DNA of 64,000 bases from Sipunculus nudus (taxonomy: Eukaryota; Annelida; Sipuncula; Golfingiida; Sipunculidae), in NCBI GenBank assembly GCA_026874595.1, contig CM049310.1, positions 38,271,558 to 38,335,557 on the forward strand. The letters are read 5' to 3'. Positions 1 to 13,300 of this stretch are shown here, one piece after another; positions within the stretch are counted from its first letter, which is position 1, and every line of letters starts with the position of its first letter. The notes under the pieces were generated by a model. It was not told the origin of the DNA. It was given only the letters and a program-made list of their open reading frames with translations, and searched no databases. Made by a program: the position numbers and the translations under genes.

Positions 1-489
1 GAACTAGGTCAGAAGGATACTTGAACATGTTTCCATGGAAAAGCATATATGATCAGGAAGGAGATGTCAGGTCAAAGGTCACAAGAGCAGGAAATCATAA
101 AACACCTAAAAAAAGTTTGTATATATAGCTGTCATTCATTGCAAGATGTCATCCTGATGCGATAAGGGGAGCTGTACTGGATCTTTATGCTTGGTAGATT
201 TTTTGACCTGGGAAATATGATTCTCCGGATAACAGCGTTTTTTGTACAGCACTGTATAAATATTTATCTGTTTCCTTGCCCTGAACATGTTTTGGCTGTT
301 GAGAAAAACACATCTGTATATTTGGGTATGGTATATCTCCTGTTTGACAAATATGACTATATACGGAGCATGCAGTCTTGTAAAGGTACCTGATTATTGC
401 TTCTGGCATCAGGTTTTACAATTCCTTCTGGCTATAGTTCTGCAAGAATAGTACTCTTTTCCATCCAAAAACTCACAGGTGCTGCAATA

Positions 490-722
490 AGCTCTCATTT
501 CAATAATAAATGTATTACATGTTGCAGGGCATAAAGATAAACACAGACTCAAAATAGATTAACACAATAACAGGGGACTAGTAATTAGTATGAATAGTAA
601 CATTCTGCAGTTAGCTCTAATTTCAATAATAAATGTATCACATGTTGCAGGACATAAAGATAAACACACACTTAAAATAGATTAACACAATAACAGGGGA
701 CTAGTAATTAGTATGAATAGTG
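490..722. repeat. Tandem duplication, 123-bp period
   Basis: CAATAATAAATGTATTACAT at 501 recurs at 624 and similarity continues through GGGGACTAGTAATTAGTATG. Two copies. Confidence 0.9.
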
Positions 723-1100
723 AAAATAATATTAAAGTAAAAAAATATTAAATTATTTATGAATATTATGCTATGCATTAAAGTGAGATAAAACTGATAC
801 TCCATTCCATACTGGAAGCCTGTGAGATTTATGAGTATCTATCATGCTCCTTTGACATTTGTTTATCAAAAGATGTGAGAGGATTGATTTCTGTGCACTG
901 GATGACCCCATCAAGTATTCCAGGATGTTGTATAGTGGAGCCAGTGTATGTGATGGATGGTTTATCCTATGGGGATGTACATGTGACAGACTGGTGAAGG
1001 CCTGGGTCCTGCTGATCCTAGTCACTGCCAGTACTGTAACAGTACTGAATGAGCCTCAGATCTCATTTGGTTTGTAAATGTAGTGGCAGCCTTGGTGTCA

Positions 1101-1114
1101 GTCACCACGGTAAC
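1101..1114 (+). promoter_or_regulatory. RFX X-box consensus
   Basis: GTCACCACGGTAAC fits GTNRCC-N2-RGYAAC exactly. No gene recognised within 9 kb. Confidence 0.35.
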
Positions 1115-3639
1115 CAGAGTCCCTCATCCTCATGTTCAATGATCTACAACTGTGTCTTGCCGCTGTCTTCCTAAAGCATAGCTAAATTTAGGTTTTTGAA
1201 TGGAGTAAATGTTAAATCCTTAATATCGACCCTGCAGTAGTATATTATAGAAATTGAAGATCACAAAATAATATTCTCTAAAACACAGATGTTGTTGCAA
1301 CATTATTTATTTTTCTGTGGATTATAGTTAATGGTCAGTAGACATCCTCAAATAGATTCTTATTAATGATTGACTATTTTTGTTTAGTTAATTAAAAAAA
1401 TGCTCAAAATTGAAATGTTAGCTTCAGCCATATGTATACAGCATACCAAGCAGCTCAGAAGTGAATTTGGATATAAAAATACAGAAATAGAAAAAAATAT
1501 CAGTAATTATAACCCCTTTTCAAAAAATAGCTAAAACAGCAGCTGGAACTTGTGTGATCAGTGCTGTAATTACAAGGCAGAAATGCTGTGTCAGCAAAGC
1601 CAGTTCTGGCTCTGTCTAATCTTGCAGGGAGATCACCGTGGGAACACAGCAGGTGGTTCAAATTACAGGGGGAACAGATGTCATCATTAGGGATAATTAC
1701 GTTATTAACATTCTCTGCAGTATATGAATGGCTGGCAAGCAGCAACAGCTGATTATGAAATTGGGTTGTTAGAATATCTGGTGAGATCATAAGCATTATG
1801 GAATCATACCTGTAGTGCCCCCTGCTGGAGGTTGATGAAACTTGTTATGAAGATGGATTTGGAGCATGGTGTCAACGTTTTGATGAGAGTACAAATTTAT
1901 ATATTCAGTTGTACCTATAATAATATATCATCATAACTTTTCTACCATTAAGACTGATAATTTGTAATTATGTAAATAAATTATACAGGTAACTGATGTG
2001 CTTTTGCACATGATTAAACACTCTGAAATACATTATTATAGTTTCTCATGCACTGTGATATTTGGTATTCTAGAAAACATTTTTCATCATTAATTGTTGA
2101 GTTTATGCACATTAAATTTGCTATCATCATCATACTGAAGAAAATTAATTATAATTTATCATACTATTATCCTTGTATGCATTTTCCTAGTAATTTGCCA
2201 AATTAAGTTCTGGTTTTCTGCCATGCATTATTTTAGAACTTTCTCATACATTTTTCTTGGCTTCTTACATAAAATCTAGTATTCTAGCATGGAATATTTT
2301 AGTATTCAAAAATTTGGGGTTTTTTTTCTGTGATAAATTATCTTTTGATTTCCCCAAACATGATTCTAGTTATCCCATTTTATCTTATCGTCATTGTATT
2401 AATAATTCTACATTATTTAATATTCAGTGTGCTCCTCCGTCTGGGTGATTTGTATGAAGGTCCCTGATTGTTTTTCCTGTTAAGTATGACCTCATTTTTA
2501 TTGTGTGGAGAATGCTAGGGTAACCTTGGCATTAAAACAGTATTAAATATTATTGCTCCACATATAATCTGAAAATAGGTCTCAGCGGGGAGTACAAATA
2601 ACACTTTAATCAATGAATGTACAGAAACAGCTGGCGTAATGTAAATAAACACTTACCTAGTTATTTTGATCCAGGGATTTTATATAATTATGTTTGGGTT
2701 TGATGATAAATAAAACATATGTTAATGACATGTAAAAAGGGGGGATTAACTGCAAGTACACATTAGAAACATAGCGTGCTGATGAACTTAGTATTCTTAA
2801 CGCAGATGTTAACCCATCTGTGACTCATATCAGTAAGCCTGGGGTTGCTTTGTTTAACCAGTGTACAAAAGCCCTGAGATCTGCTGAAGAACCACATTGC
2901 TGCAACCATGATTCCTGTTTATGTATGTATGAAACATTTAGATTTACATGTCACTGTTTGTATTTATTTATGTGGATGTCATATGGATAGCTCGGGATTT
3001 ACCATTGGATTTTACTCATGCACAGGTAAGTCATACATAATTTCTCATTCTGTGAATGTAATTACATCAATGTTACTAATGCATCATTGAGAGCTTCAGC
3101 TTGAAGAATTGTTCCAATATACAGTTTTAATACAAGTTTATCAAATTCCTTATTATTTATTACACTAACTATGCCCTGATAGAGGACAACTTTGCCTCCC
3201 TCCCCCACCCACCAATACATCATCACCAACATCATATTTATTATATTGTCATCACCACTATTGCATCATCACCATATATATTTATATCATTATTAATTTG
3301 ATCACCATAAGCATGATTCTCTCATAATTTTATGACACCATCATTATCTACACATTTCCATTGTACAGTATTTTAAAAGTGAAAGTAACTGTGGGGGTTT
3401 ATATAGATGATATCAGTGATGATGTCAGTCTCATCCCAAAATACACTTTGCCTTCCTCAGGCTGGTCTTTCGGGCTGGTTAATTCTTGTAGCTTTCCTCA
3501 GCCCCCTTGGATGCATACAACCAAAGTAACCATAATAGGTGCCAGATGGTTATTCATGCTACAGTTGCCTGCTGCCCGGGACCAGTATCCACTAAATTCT
3601 GGGTGGTGAATAAAAACTTTGGTCAGGAGTCTTAGCGCA

Positions 3640-3720
3640 GAAGGCGGTCAGAACAGGATACAAACCCACAACCCTAGGTCACAAGTCTACCATCTATGCA
3701 TTGCATCACCATGCTGTACA
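3640..3720 (-). repeat. Possible tRNA-derived SINE fragment
   Basis: Minus strand shows GATGGTAGACTTGTGACCT and GTGGGTTTGTATCC, loosely like pol III A and B boxes, B box off consensus. No poly-A tail or target duplication identified. Confidence 0.3.
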
Positions 3721-4704
3721 CTATGTTATTTTTGCTTTCATATTTTTTATTTTCATAATAGAACATACTTACCATGACTGTTCTGGAAAAGTTTATAATG
3801 ATCATCAGATTTCTTTGACATTATCATTATCACCATATCTGACCTGTCTGAACCCTGCATCTGCCCACAGTACATATAAAGGTACATCTCTGTACATATA
3901 TAAATAGTCTCGAGCACCAAGTTCAAATGCACAAATATTTCATATTGTGGATCACTGTCAGGAAATCAGGTATGATCAGTACAAATATCAGTACAAGTAG
4001 ATCACTTCACCCAGACATAAGCTCAGGTAGGTGAGTCTGAGTGTACAGGTGAGTATAGATGGTATGTAAGTGATTACAATGTAGTCCTTACCCTTTATTA
4101 ATATTATATATAAAGGGCTCACAGAGCTACATTGCACTTGTGCTGAAAACTAAGTATTTGTCAGAGTGATGTACATACTGAGAATGATGCATGCACTACT
4201 TGATGATGTTCAACAGGTTCTTCATGTTCAGCTATCTGTGATATTATACTGTCTGTGTATTATCAAGCTGCACTATTTGTACAATACATGTTGTACACAT
4301 CAAATAAAAAGCTGTGTATTCAGCTGTTGTTGCAATGTGCTATAAGTACTGTGTATTCTCTGACACAGTCTTGTTTCTGGCAGACATTTCAAGTTTAATG
4401 GTTTCATGTTTTATTTTGGGTTTGGGCCTAATTTATTTCTGATGTATATGGAGTTTGCACTGTTTATTTGTTGACAAAATGCGTTGGCCTGCTTGATTAC
4501 ATACATATAACTGGTGAGGAACTTCACATACTAAGGAACTGCACACACCCCCCTGATATACAATATTATAATATTTAATACATGTACACAATCTATATAT
4601 GGACAAATTTAATTAACAAGAAAGACCCTGCTGGAATATGTAGAGAGAATATTTATACACTATAAGTGATTATTATAACCATTCATTGAACAGAAAATAA
4701 CTTA

Positions 4705-4995
4705 GGTATGCTGATGATTGATAATTTCAAGCCCTTCTGTAGTTCTTTGAAGGCGTGATATTTATAACACATCCAGTAGTTTTAATAACCATACTTTTTA
4801 ACACCCTGAACATGGGCATGTGGACAACCAGTAATTTCAGGTAATGCCTAATATAATAAATTGCCTATAGCTCATACAGGGTGTAATATATAACACATTC
4901 AGTGTATATTAATAACCATCATACATTAAGCACCCTGAACTTTGGCATGTGGATGATCAATAATTTCATGCCCTGCCTGGAGTACACACAGGGTG
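4705..4995. repeat. Tandem repeat, about 105-130-bp units, three copies
   Basis: TAATTTCA.GCCCT-type and ACACCCTGAAC..GGCATGTGGA motifs recur (about 4709, 4813, 4944), each with TATAACACAT.CAGT and TTAATAACCAT. Confidence 0.75.
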
Positions 4996-6396
4996 TCACA
5001 TTGGCTGAATCCAAATGATTTTCATCACCAGTTCAGGAATTAGTCAGTTGGCTTTCACCCATAAGACATCCCCCTAAGGCTACAGAGAATCCATTCCAGA
5101 TTAAGCTCCATCCTCCCTTATATCATTTTACGCATCTTCTAAGAATGTGATAGAAGTAGTATCCCTGTTGACTGCGACAGGCATTTCAGGGTCACAGCAG
5201 CACCCAGCCAGCCAACCAGACAAACTCTGTTCATAGATTCCTCTCATCTGTTGCGGAGACTGGTAACTTCAGCCAAATGTAATTATTGATAATATCGTTG
5301 AGAACATCGGGATGAGGTTTACCTCCCCTGTGAGGATGAGGATTGGTTTCTGCAGCGTTATTGTGTTATATATGTTCTCAAAGATCACCATCATTTACCA
5401 GCACCTCTGAAGCAGATGACATATATTTCAGTGACAACCATCTCTGTTCTCATATATATAATATATGCATCTGTAGGATCATCATTATTTACAAGCATCA
5501 GTGATGAGGAGGATGATATTTCATATTTTATCATTCAGCATCTCTGATGTTGCTGCAGACTCCACTCATATCAGGAAGATCGCTCATTTTGTAGTTATAT
5601 CCAAATAGGTTTTTGCTTCACTGATGTGAGATAGTCTTAATTACTGGTTTTGAGATGTTGATCGCTGATGAGGATGGAGCAGTCAGATTACCATAAAGTA
5701 ACTGGGAAATTATGAATATGTTTCCAGTTTCGTTATTGACCAGATGTCATGCAAATTTACTATTCATGAGAAAATTCAAAGATTGATTTTCTGGTCTGTA
5801 CAGGACATTATTTTTATGCTATAAATAAACATCTTGGTTCTGTTTGCCATGGATCAGTCTAGCTTTGCCTGTTCCACAGGACTGTTGACATTTGGTGATA
5901 CTATCATTGTAAACAAAATGATTGTTGTCCCCCTTCAGGATTGAGAGTACAGTCGTATGAAGGTTAGATGAGTTTTCAATTGGCAGGAGGTAATAATGTA
6001 AACAAACATGGAAGTGAAAAATAAGGCACTTGGTGTTCCCTGTATGCATTGATCAGATTTTGTGTCATTTTGTCCTCTGCACTTGTGGTCCAGAGATAAT
6101 CAAGCAAATCTGAGTCTGCAGGGAAAATATCAGTTGATTACATTTTTTTTATGGAGAATATCCATGCAACAAGCATTATGATATTCTTTTGGTTTCTGCA
6201 GTGTTTCTTCCATGTTGGTCTTATTAGTCTGAGCTTCCATCACACAAGGAGTGTTTTCTATGATCATCTGTTATTGGAGCCATTATTAGACCGAGGATGG
6301 GTCATCCTGATCCAGGCACATACAATAACAAGCTCAGCGTTTCCTGATTACGCTTTTCACTGATAACTGATAGCTTCATCGCCACCCTGATTGCCA

Positions 6397-6438
6397 GTTA
6401 CCTGGTAACTTTGTTACCTCCACTGACCTTGACCTTGG
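6397..6438 (+). promoter_or_regulatory. X-box and tandem nuclear-receptor half-sites
   Basis: GTTACCTGGTAAC (6397-6409, X-box with one-base spacer), then TGACCTTGACCTTGG (6424-6438), two overlapping TCAAGGTCA-type sites for ERR/NR5A receptors. About 3.7 kb upstream of Ras-GAP exon A. Confidence 0.35.
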
Positions 6439-7298
6439 CATTAACGATCTTTGAGGAGCTGCACTGGCCAGTCAAGAGGAGGCTGCGTTTGATTCCTGTG
6501 TGTGTAATGATCAGCAGTGGTGATCTCCTTTAAAAGTCATTGCTCAGTGGAGCTCAGAACTGACCTTGAATGTTGAGGTTTATATTACATGGATAGCTTT
6601 TCAGCCAATACAGAAGAGAAAAGAGACCTGTGTATTTATCATACATCTACATATTTGAGGTCTGTGCCAGCTGTTAAAAATCTTGCTGAAACACACAGAC
6701 TGGGTTGTGAATGATCTGTGCTGTATTTTCTCACAGTTCCACCAGATGTCTAGTAATCGGCATTTTTTAGGAATTTAACACTCTTGTGATCACTATGACT
6801 TATTTTACATTCTCTGGGGGCCAGGATTGTATGGATTTTGAGCATTCAGCGAATGCAAGAAAACTGAAGTGAGTATTATTATTTTTTCAAATACAAATTT
6901 ACAAATTATTTCCACCTCCATCCCCCCCCCACCTTGCTTTTAGGCACATGTTGAAACAGTATTTGAGTTTATTTAAATATATATTTCATTATGTTAACTT
7001 CCATCAATTAATGTTTACCAAAATTTTCATCCATATTTTAAATGTTTGAATATTGTCAATTTAGAAAAAAATTATGGGCATTGAAATAATGTCTCCATAA
7101 GATCAGTTCTCGTTAGTCATGATAAGGTGTTAGCTAGCCAGAAGTACTCTTTTCGCAAACATTCATTATATTTAATTAAATTAAAAAAATGACATTTCAA
7201 CATGTTCATGATATCTCAGATGTAAACTATGAAAATGTGGTCATTGAAATTTCCAACAGTTCCTGAAATATATACTTATATTTGTACAAATGATATAG

Positions 7299-7299
<1 letters not shown>

Positions 7300-7345
<46 letters not shown>
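7300..7345. repeat. (TA)n microsatellite
   Basis: Uninterrupted alternating TA. Confidence 0.97.
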
Positions 7346-7348
<3 letters not shown>

Positions 7349-9098
7349 CCAATTTGCAACAAAACAATGCAAGAATCATACAAACACAAAAAATTGTTCT
7401 ATGTAAGTAACATGTTATCCGGTAGTGTTATACAATGCACCTGTTATGTCATACATTACATCACATGTTAATTACCTATGATGTTCCTCGTCAGTGATGT
7501 ATGTAATTATATACTAACTTGTTGTTGTACTGGGCAGGTCTGCATGAGTCATGTATTTCTGACAGTCTTGTTGATATTTTATATGTTAAATAAAACATAC
7601 TTGTGAGAATATGGAAACCATTGACTATCATCACTGCTTAATATATTATCATCGCCAACATGCAAATAATGTAGCATAAAAAGTAATACACTATAATCAC
7701 TTTTAAAATGAATTATTATAAGCTGTAATAAACTGTAATAATTTATACACATTACTCATTATTTTAGTCAAAATGTTAATAATTTGGATATCAAATTGAT
7801 AAAAAAGGAATAACTTGTTTATCCCCACTTTCAAAATAATTCTTATTCAGGTGAGAGAATCTTGAGTACACATCTTGTGTAATCCATTTGAAATAACATC
7901 ATGTTAATACATGAGATAAATTGTGGAGAATATCATAATCCAATTTCTAAATTTGTTTGTGCAAGCAATATACGAGGTGAAAAATATTAGATTTTCCTGT
8001 GTTAATATTTAATATTCTTCGTATGGAGAATGAACTAATGTGATTTTCTTCATGTAAAATATAAAAAGTGATACTCTGCAGGGAGAATGTCATGAACACC
8101 TGCTTTGTGTGGAGAGTGTGTTATTGTTAGCAGGACTTTTACTCAGATGAGGCCAAAGTATATATTAAAAAGCTTGCTGCAGAGCAATTTGGTTTCCATT
8201 GAAACATTAATTATGCATGTACCACAAGAAAATTACTGGCCTTTTATATTGTACAATATGGCTATTAAGGTTTTATATGTACACTATGTACCGGATGACC
8301 TATAAATATAATGTTTGAAAAATAGATCCATAAAAATATCCACGGTGCCCACAATGAAAAATAGATATATACACAATATCACAGTGGTTGCAAGAATAAA
8401 AAAAAAACAAATAAAAAATGTTTTTATTTTTACATCTGTTGTTTCCAGAATAATATATGGTGTACCATGGAAATAATTTTGTACCAAGTGGCAGGCCTAT
8501 GTGAATAATGTATTAAGATTTATCCAATAAAATTGGCAAGGACAAATGATATCGGCCACTGTAGTAATATGCGTCCCCAAGCAAATATGCTCTGCCACTT
8601 GAGAATATAAATTAATGCACAATTGCACAGTTTAATAGTGCTCGTAATTTCAAGTGCCCTTTTCCATCAGGGAGACATAAATCTGCCTATATGTCCCAGA
8701 GATAAATCCTAGCCTAGGATAGTTTTTCTCTCATTTTGAACAGCTCTATTGGATCGCATTTACAGACTTTGTGATAAAAAATACAGACTGCCAGAAATAC
8801 TATAATGACACTTCTCATTTGTTGATGAATTCCTCACTGGGCATTTTGAGTAATTTTGCTTTATGTTGTATATATGTACTTTCATGTTATGTATGTTGAC
8901 AATCACATAAAAACAAATCTGGTCTCAGGACATGTTCATGTATTTCTAAACCTGTCCGAAGCACATAGGATTTCTCAGGTACAAAAGGAAATGATAGCTA
9001 CCATATAACACATAAAGATATTTTTTTTTATCTCACTGAATCTACGATATGTAATTTTCCTTAAATGGTCTGATCCCTTGAGCTTTAACCATTTTTCT

Positions 9099-9214
9099 CA
9101 AGGGCTTTCCCAAATTTATAATTGCATGTTCAACCAGAATTTCAGAGTAATTTTTTTTTCAAGGGCTTATCTTAAATTTATAATTGCATGTTCAAACAGA
9201 ATTTCAGAGAAAGC
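9099..9214. repeat. Tandem duplication, 61-bp period
   Basis: CAAGGGCTT...AAATTTATAATTGCATGTTCAA.CAGAATTTCAGAG occurs at 9099 and 9160. Confidence 0.88.
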
Positions 9215-10103
9215 TTGGAAAAATTTGCTGACATTTATACATATTTCATTTTACATTCATCTTTATGCTTATCTGATATAGCCCTTTGAGTAAGTCCCAT
9301 GGGACTATCTTAAAAATGACATACAGATACTTATCCCTAAGATTATGTCCCAAATAAAAAGGGTAATAACATTTTTAACATGCCCTTTATATGACCCTCC
9401 AATTATGTTCATCTGTATGCACCCTACAGGGACTTTGACTAAAGTAGGATTTTCAGATTAAAGGTACCTGTTCATGTCCATTAACATGCAGATTTGTTTT
9501 TAATTGTATTATATTTTGCAGCACATCATTGTATCTGACCTTGACTTTGTTTGAGTTAGAGCTCATTAATATGCATGCACCACCAGCATTATGGGATACA
9601 TGGATTGGGACCTCTCCCCCTCACCTGCCCAGGTCCACTGCTTCATTCAAGATGGATTCCTGCACTGAAATCCATAGCTCGGTTCCAAATCCATGCTTCC
9701 ATTCCTAGGCTGTTCCAAAACTTCAATTCCTGGGCTGTTCCAAAATCTTCCTTCCTGAGAGCATGAATCATTAAGGGAAAACCTTCCTGAGACCCCATCA
9801 CATTTGGCTCTCCCCTTAAGTTTTTTTTGTACGTTTTACCTTTAACCTTGCTATCTTGGCCCTCATTTATCCTTAGTTATGATATTTGCTCCTTGGCATT
9901 CTGTCAAACTCTCTCAGGAGAGAGAAAGTGAAGAAATGATACTGATATGTGAAAGACAAAGTTGAAAGTGAGTGATAAGTAAGGAATTCTTATAATCAGG
10001 CCCTGGATGCAGTTGAGCAAATAAAGCACATAGCAGAGTAAACAATACCAAGAGGGCAGAAAAAGAACTGGTTGAAGATTATGTGCTGATCAGTTCTGTT
10101 TAC

Positions 10104-10345
10104 ATGGTCACCATACCCAGGGGTCTTACCCAGAATGCTGGTGCGTTAGGCTTGTGTGGTCTGGGTCTCCCTGTCATTCCGGGACCTGAGTTGTTAAATG
10201 TTTTATTTCGTTACTCAAGCACGGAGAGTGATAGCAGTGGTAGAAAGCTAGTGAACTCACTCAAAAGGAGTATGAGTCTTGGTCGTATTGCTAAACGCTG
10301 GCAACCACGAACCCCGGATCCGTCAGATAAAACCAAACGGGAAAG
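10104..10345 (+). CDS. SYNGAP1/DAB2IP/RASAL2-like: Alternative first coding exon A of the Ras-GAP gene (5' limit uncertain)
   Basis: The frame is open from 10017. The first ATG is at 10104 and a good donor (AAAG|gtaggt) follows 10345. The exon ends on AG, two bases into a codon, and joins 16572 as AG|G (Arg), giving a 1,154-residue product. The residues KLVNSLKRSMSLGRIAKR resemble the basic RRLKGSIKRTKSQ segment that precedes SRSHESLL in DAB2IP/RASAL2, so this is very likely real coding sequence. The 5' boundary is not settled: possible acceptors lie inside the open frame (for example after TTACTCAAG near 10220), so it could be an internal exon with an unseen upstream partner. Confidence 0.7.
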
Positions 10346-13300
10346 GTAGGTTTGGCCATACTAGGAAATGTGCCGTGTCTACCCTCCCCTAGAGGGCGCT
10401 CTCTGTAGCCTCATGTTCACCCTGTTATTAACACCTCTGGTCTTTCAACACATTTTAAGCTTTGCTTTCTCAGGTGGGTTCAGTTTTACTGTCTAGTGAT
10501 TACGCTTGTGGCTAATCAGCTAAATACTGTGTGTAATTTTTACTTTTGATAATGTGTGTATTAACTGTGCATAACCTGTATTATGTATATATAATACTGT
10601 TACAATTACAATGTCGATATAATAAGGTTCAATTCAATGTCTGTGATGTCTGATGTGTTTTTGTGGATATGACTTAATAATTTACTCATTTGGATATTCA
10701 ATATTAATAATTATAAATTTTCATATTTTTCTGTTATCTAAAATATTGAATTTTCCATATTTAGCTGAGCAGCCACTGTGTGATTAGATTATAGATCATT
10801 TAATGCTACATGAGGCCTTGACAGAATGAGCTTCACATGTAGATTTTATGTTCATTTTCATGATTTCTCAGGTATCTTTGTTGTTAATATGACCATATTA
10901 AGATCAGCTGAATTATGCATAAATACACTAACATGAATGAAAATGTTTGCCAATTGAAGGAGCACTGTGCATGGTGATGATTATAATGATGATAATGATG
11001 ATGAGCTGCTTGCTGTATGATGCATGATAAACAGAACAAAGTTCAATTTATTATTATTGTGATGCGAACACCATCAGATTGAATAAGCTGTTGATCAGTT
11101 TTAATCTTGTCATTCGTTGACAAAAATAGAACCCACCCTGCATTGACATGCACTGCATCCTGCTTTAATTTGAGAATTTGGGTGTGGTCCAAAAAAAAAT
11201 GTTATTCCTCTTTAAACTTTGCTGATACACATCCCCTAGCCACCAAGCTGTCTACACAGGTGAATTGTCTAAATAAGGAAGGCTATTTGTGGTGGTTAAA
11301 TTAAATACATTCAAAGATATGAGCATGAAACCAGGCTGCATGATGCTGTGCTATTGCAAAGTCAGAAAAGTTCTGCAGGTCTCAATGATCAGCCAGAGGT
11401 CATAAGAAGAGTACTTTCAGCATCTTATTCATATTCATATTTCATATGCAACATTTTCTGTTAATGTTATGGACAATATCTTTAAATTGCACCACTTGCT
11501 GCATGCAATATGGCACTAGTATTCCAGTGATGTCTTACATTACATTGATCTGACCCGGGGCCAATATATCTCTTTAACTCATCTAAAATCACATATTCAT
11601 ATGAGATTAAAAAAGTTCAGCTTTCATATAAACTAAATAGAAAGTTTATTTGTCTACAATTTTCAAAAACCTGAAAGAAATTATTATTTATACACCAAAG
11701 CTTGGTAAGTACAGCTGTAGTGAACATCTGGCTGCTGGGGATGTCTACCCACCCCATCCCAGACTCAGACACCCCAGTCAGCTCAGCTCAGGTGCAGTCT
11801 GTTAAGCTATTTATCTCGTGGAAAGGCAGAAAAAGTTCCACCATGCCTGTAGAGTTCTTCCTGTATGTGTGGCTGGTCGGTTATAACAGAAGACATAGGG
11901 ATCTTCCAAATATGGTAATCTAACAATTCTAAATTTGTGATAGTGATACTGTTTACATATATTCATTCTGAAAATGAACTCTTATTTAAAAACATCCTTA
12001 ACAGTGTCTCATATAAGAAGGTTTTAAAAATGTGATGAGAAACTTAAAAAAAAAATGATTTTTTTATCACATTGTACACATGTAGTCTGTTTTAGGTATA
12101 AATTCTCATGTGTCAATCATTAAAGTATAATTTTAAGGATAATTATTTATGATTACAAAATTAAAGTTTCCCATAGAAATAAAGAAAAAAAAACGAAGTA
12201 TAACAAACTGTAAAATGTAATAAAGCAAATTGAGCAAAGCATTGTTCAACAAGTAGACCTTTGCTTTTATATCATTTTCATGTGACCTTTTGACCCTTTG
12301 TTCCTGATTATATTACTAACAGGTGGATGGCATGTCTTTTACTAACATTTTAAAACAATGTATAATGAATGTACAATGTAAGGGACCATCTACATAATTA
12401 TATATCAGTGACAGGCATGCAGTTAAAACTGAACTAATGACCTTCAGTTAAAGGCCATTATATGTGCATTGTTAAACTATGACACTGAAGACAAATTTTT
12501 TTCTCAGTTCATTTATCTTAGTAACTGGGTGTATCCCTGGTTAATTCTCTAAATTAGTTTAGCATGTGGAACATGAAGGGCATATGTCTTTTATCTTTAA
12601 ATGCTAAGAATATAATGTTATATTTTATGTGAAGGAATGCATGTTACCAGCTAGGTTAATTTTAATCTGTTACTGGTAATAAAAGTGGTATGCATTCCAA
12701 GTTCTCATACTGTCTAATTTTATTTTAACAATTTTATCAGATACAATTTGTCAGGGAGTAGGTTTTAACATTGCCAGAAGATATGAAGTACATGTAAATG
12801 AAGATTGTCACACCATACATTAGTATGACCTCTGTCATGCACAAATTTGTTTAAAATGGTTTTGAGCAATTTTAATATTTCATGTTTAGTTAAGTCTTTT
12901 CAATTCATTTGCATGTGTATCCAGAATATTAAAACAACATTCAGTAATTTAGTCTGCACATAAGTTGAAGTAAAAAAATTGCTTTGTGTTCTGTGCTTCA
13001 ACACAGCATGAAGCCAGCGCTGTGTGAGTTGTGTTTTGCGTTGCTGCTGCAGCACAGAAATCACTTTACTTTCAAGCATTCACACCACACAGATAAAACT
13101 GTTTCCTCTTAAACAGACCATCACCTGATAAGGATTAAATAATATTTTTCAGTGCAAATTGAAATGGCTTTTTGTTATCTCTTTAAATGCATTTGTGGCC
13201 ATTGTGAGAAAGGTATATATAAGGGAAATTAAGTTGAGAGCTGTAGTTGTATAAAAAAAAATGGTAGTTGGAACATTTATTGAATTAGAGGGTGGTTGTA

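Larger units (their letters stand above)
1..10016. other. Noncoding, no gene recognised
   Basis: AT-rich; only short chance frames. Holds the listed tandem duplications, a TA tract, a loose ATC-rich stretch (3180-3330) and the X-box/ERR sites. Could be 5' flank or first intron of the Ras-GAP gene. Confidence 0.6.

Noticed and set aside
11702-11923. 73-codon open frame as a possible extra Ras-GAP exon
   Set aside because: No match to the PH or linker sequence, and no pair of splice sites in compatible phase.
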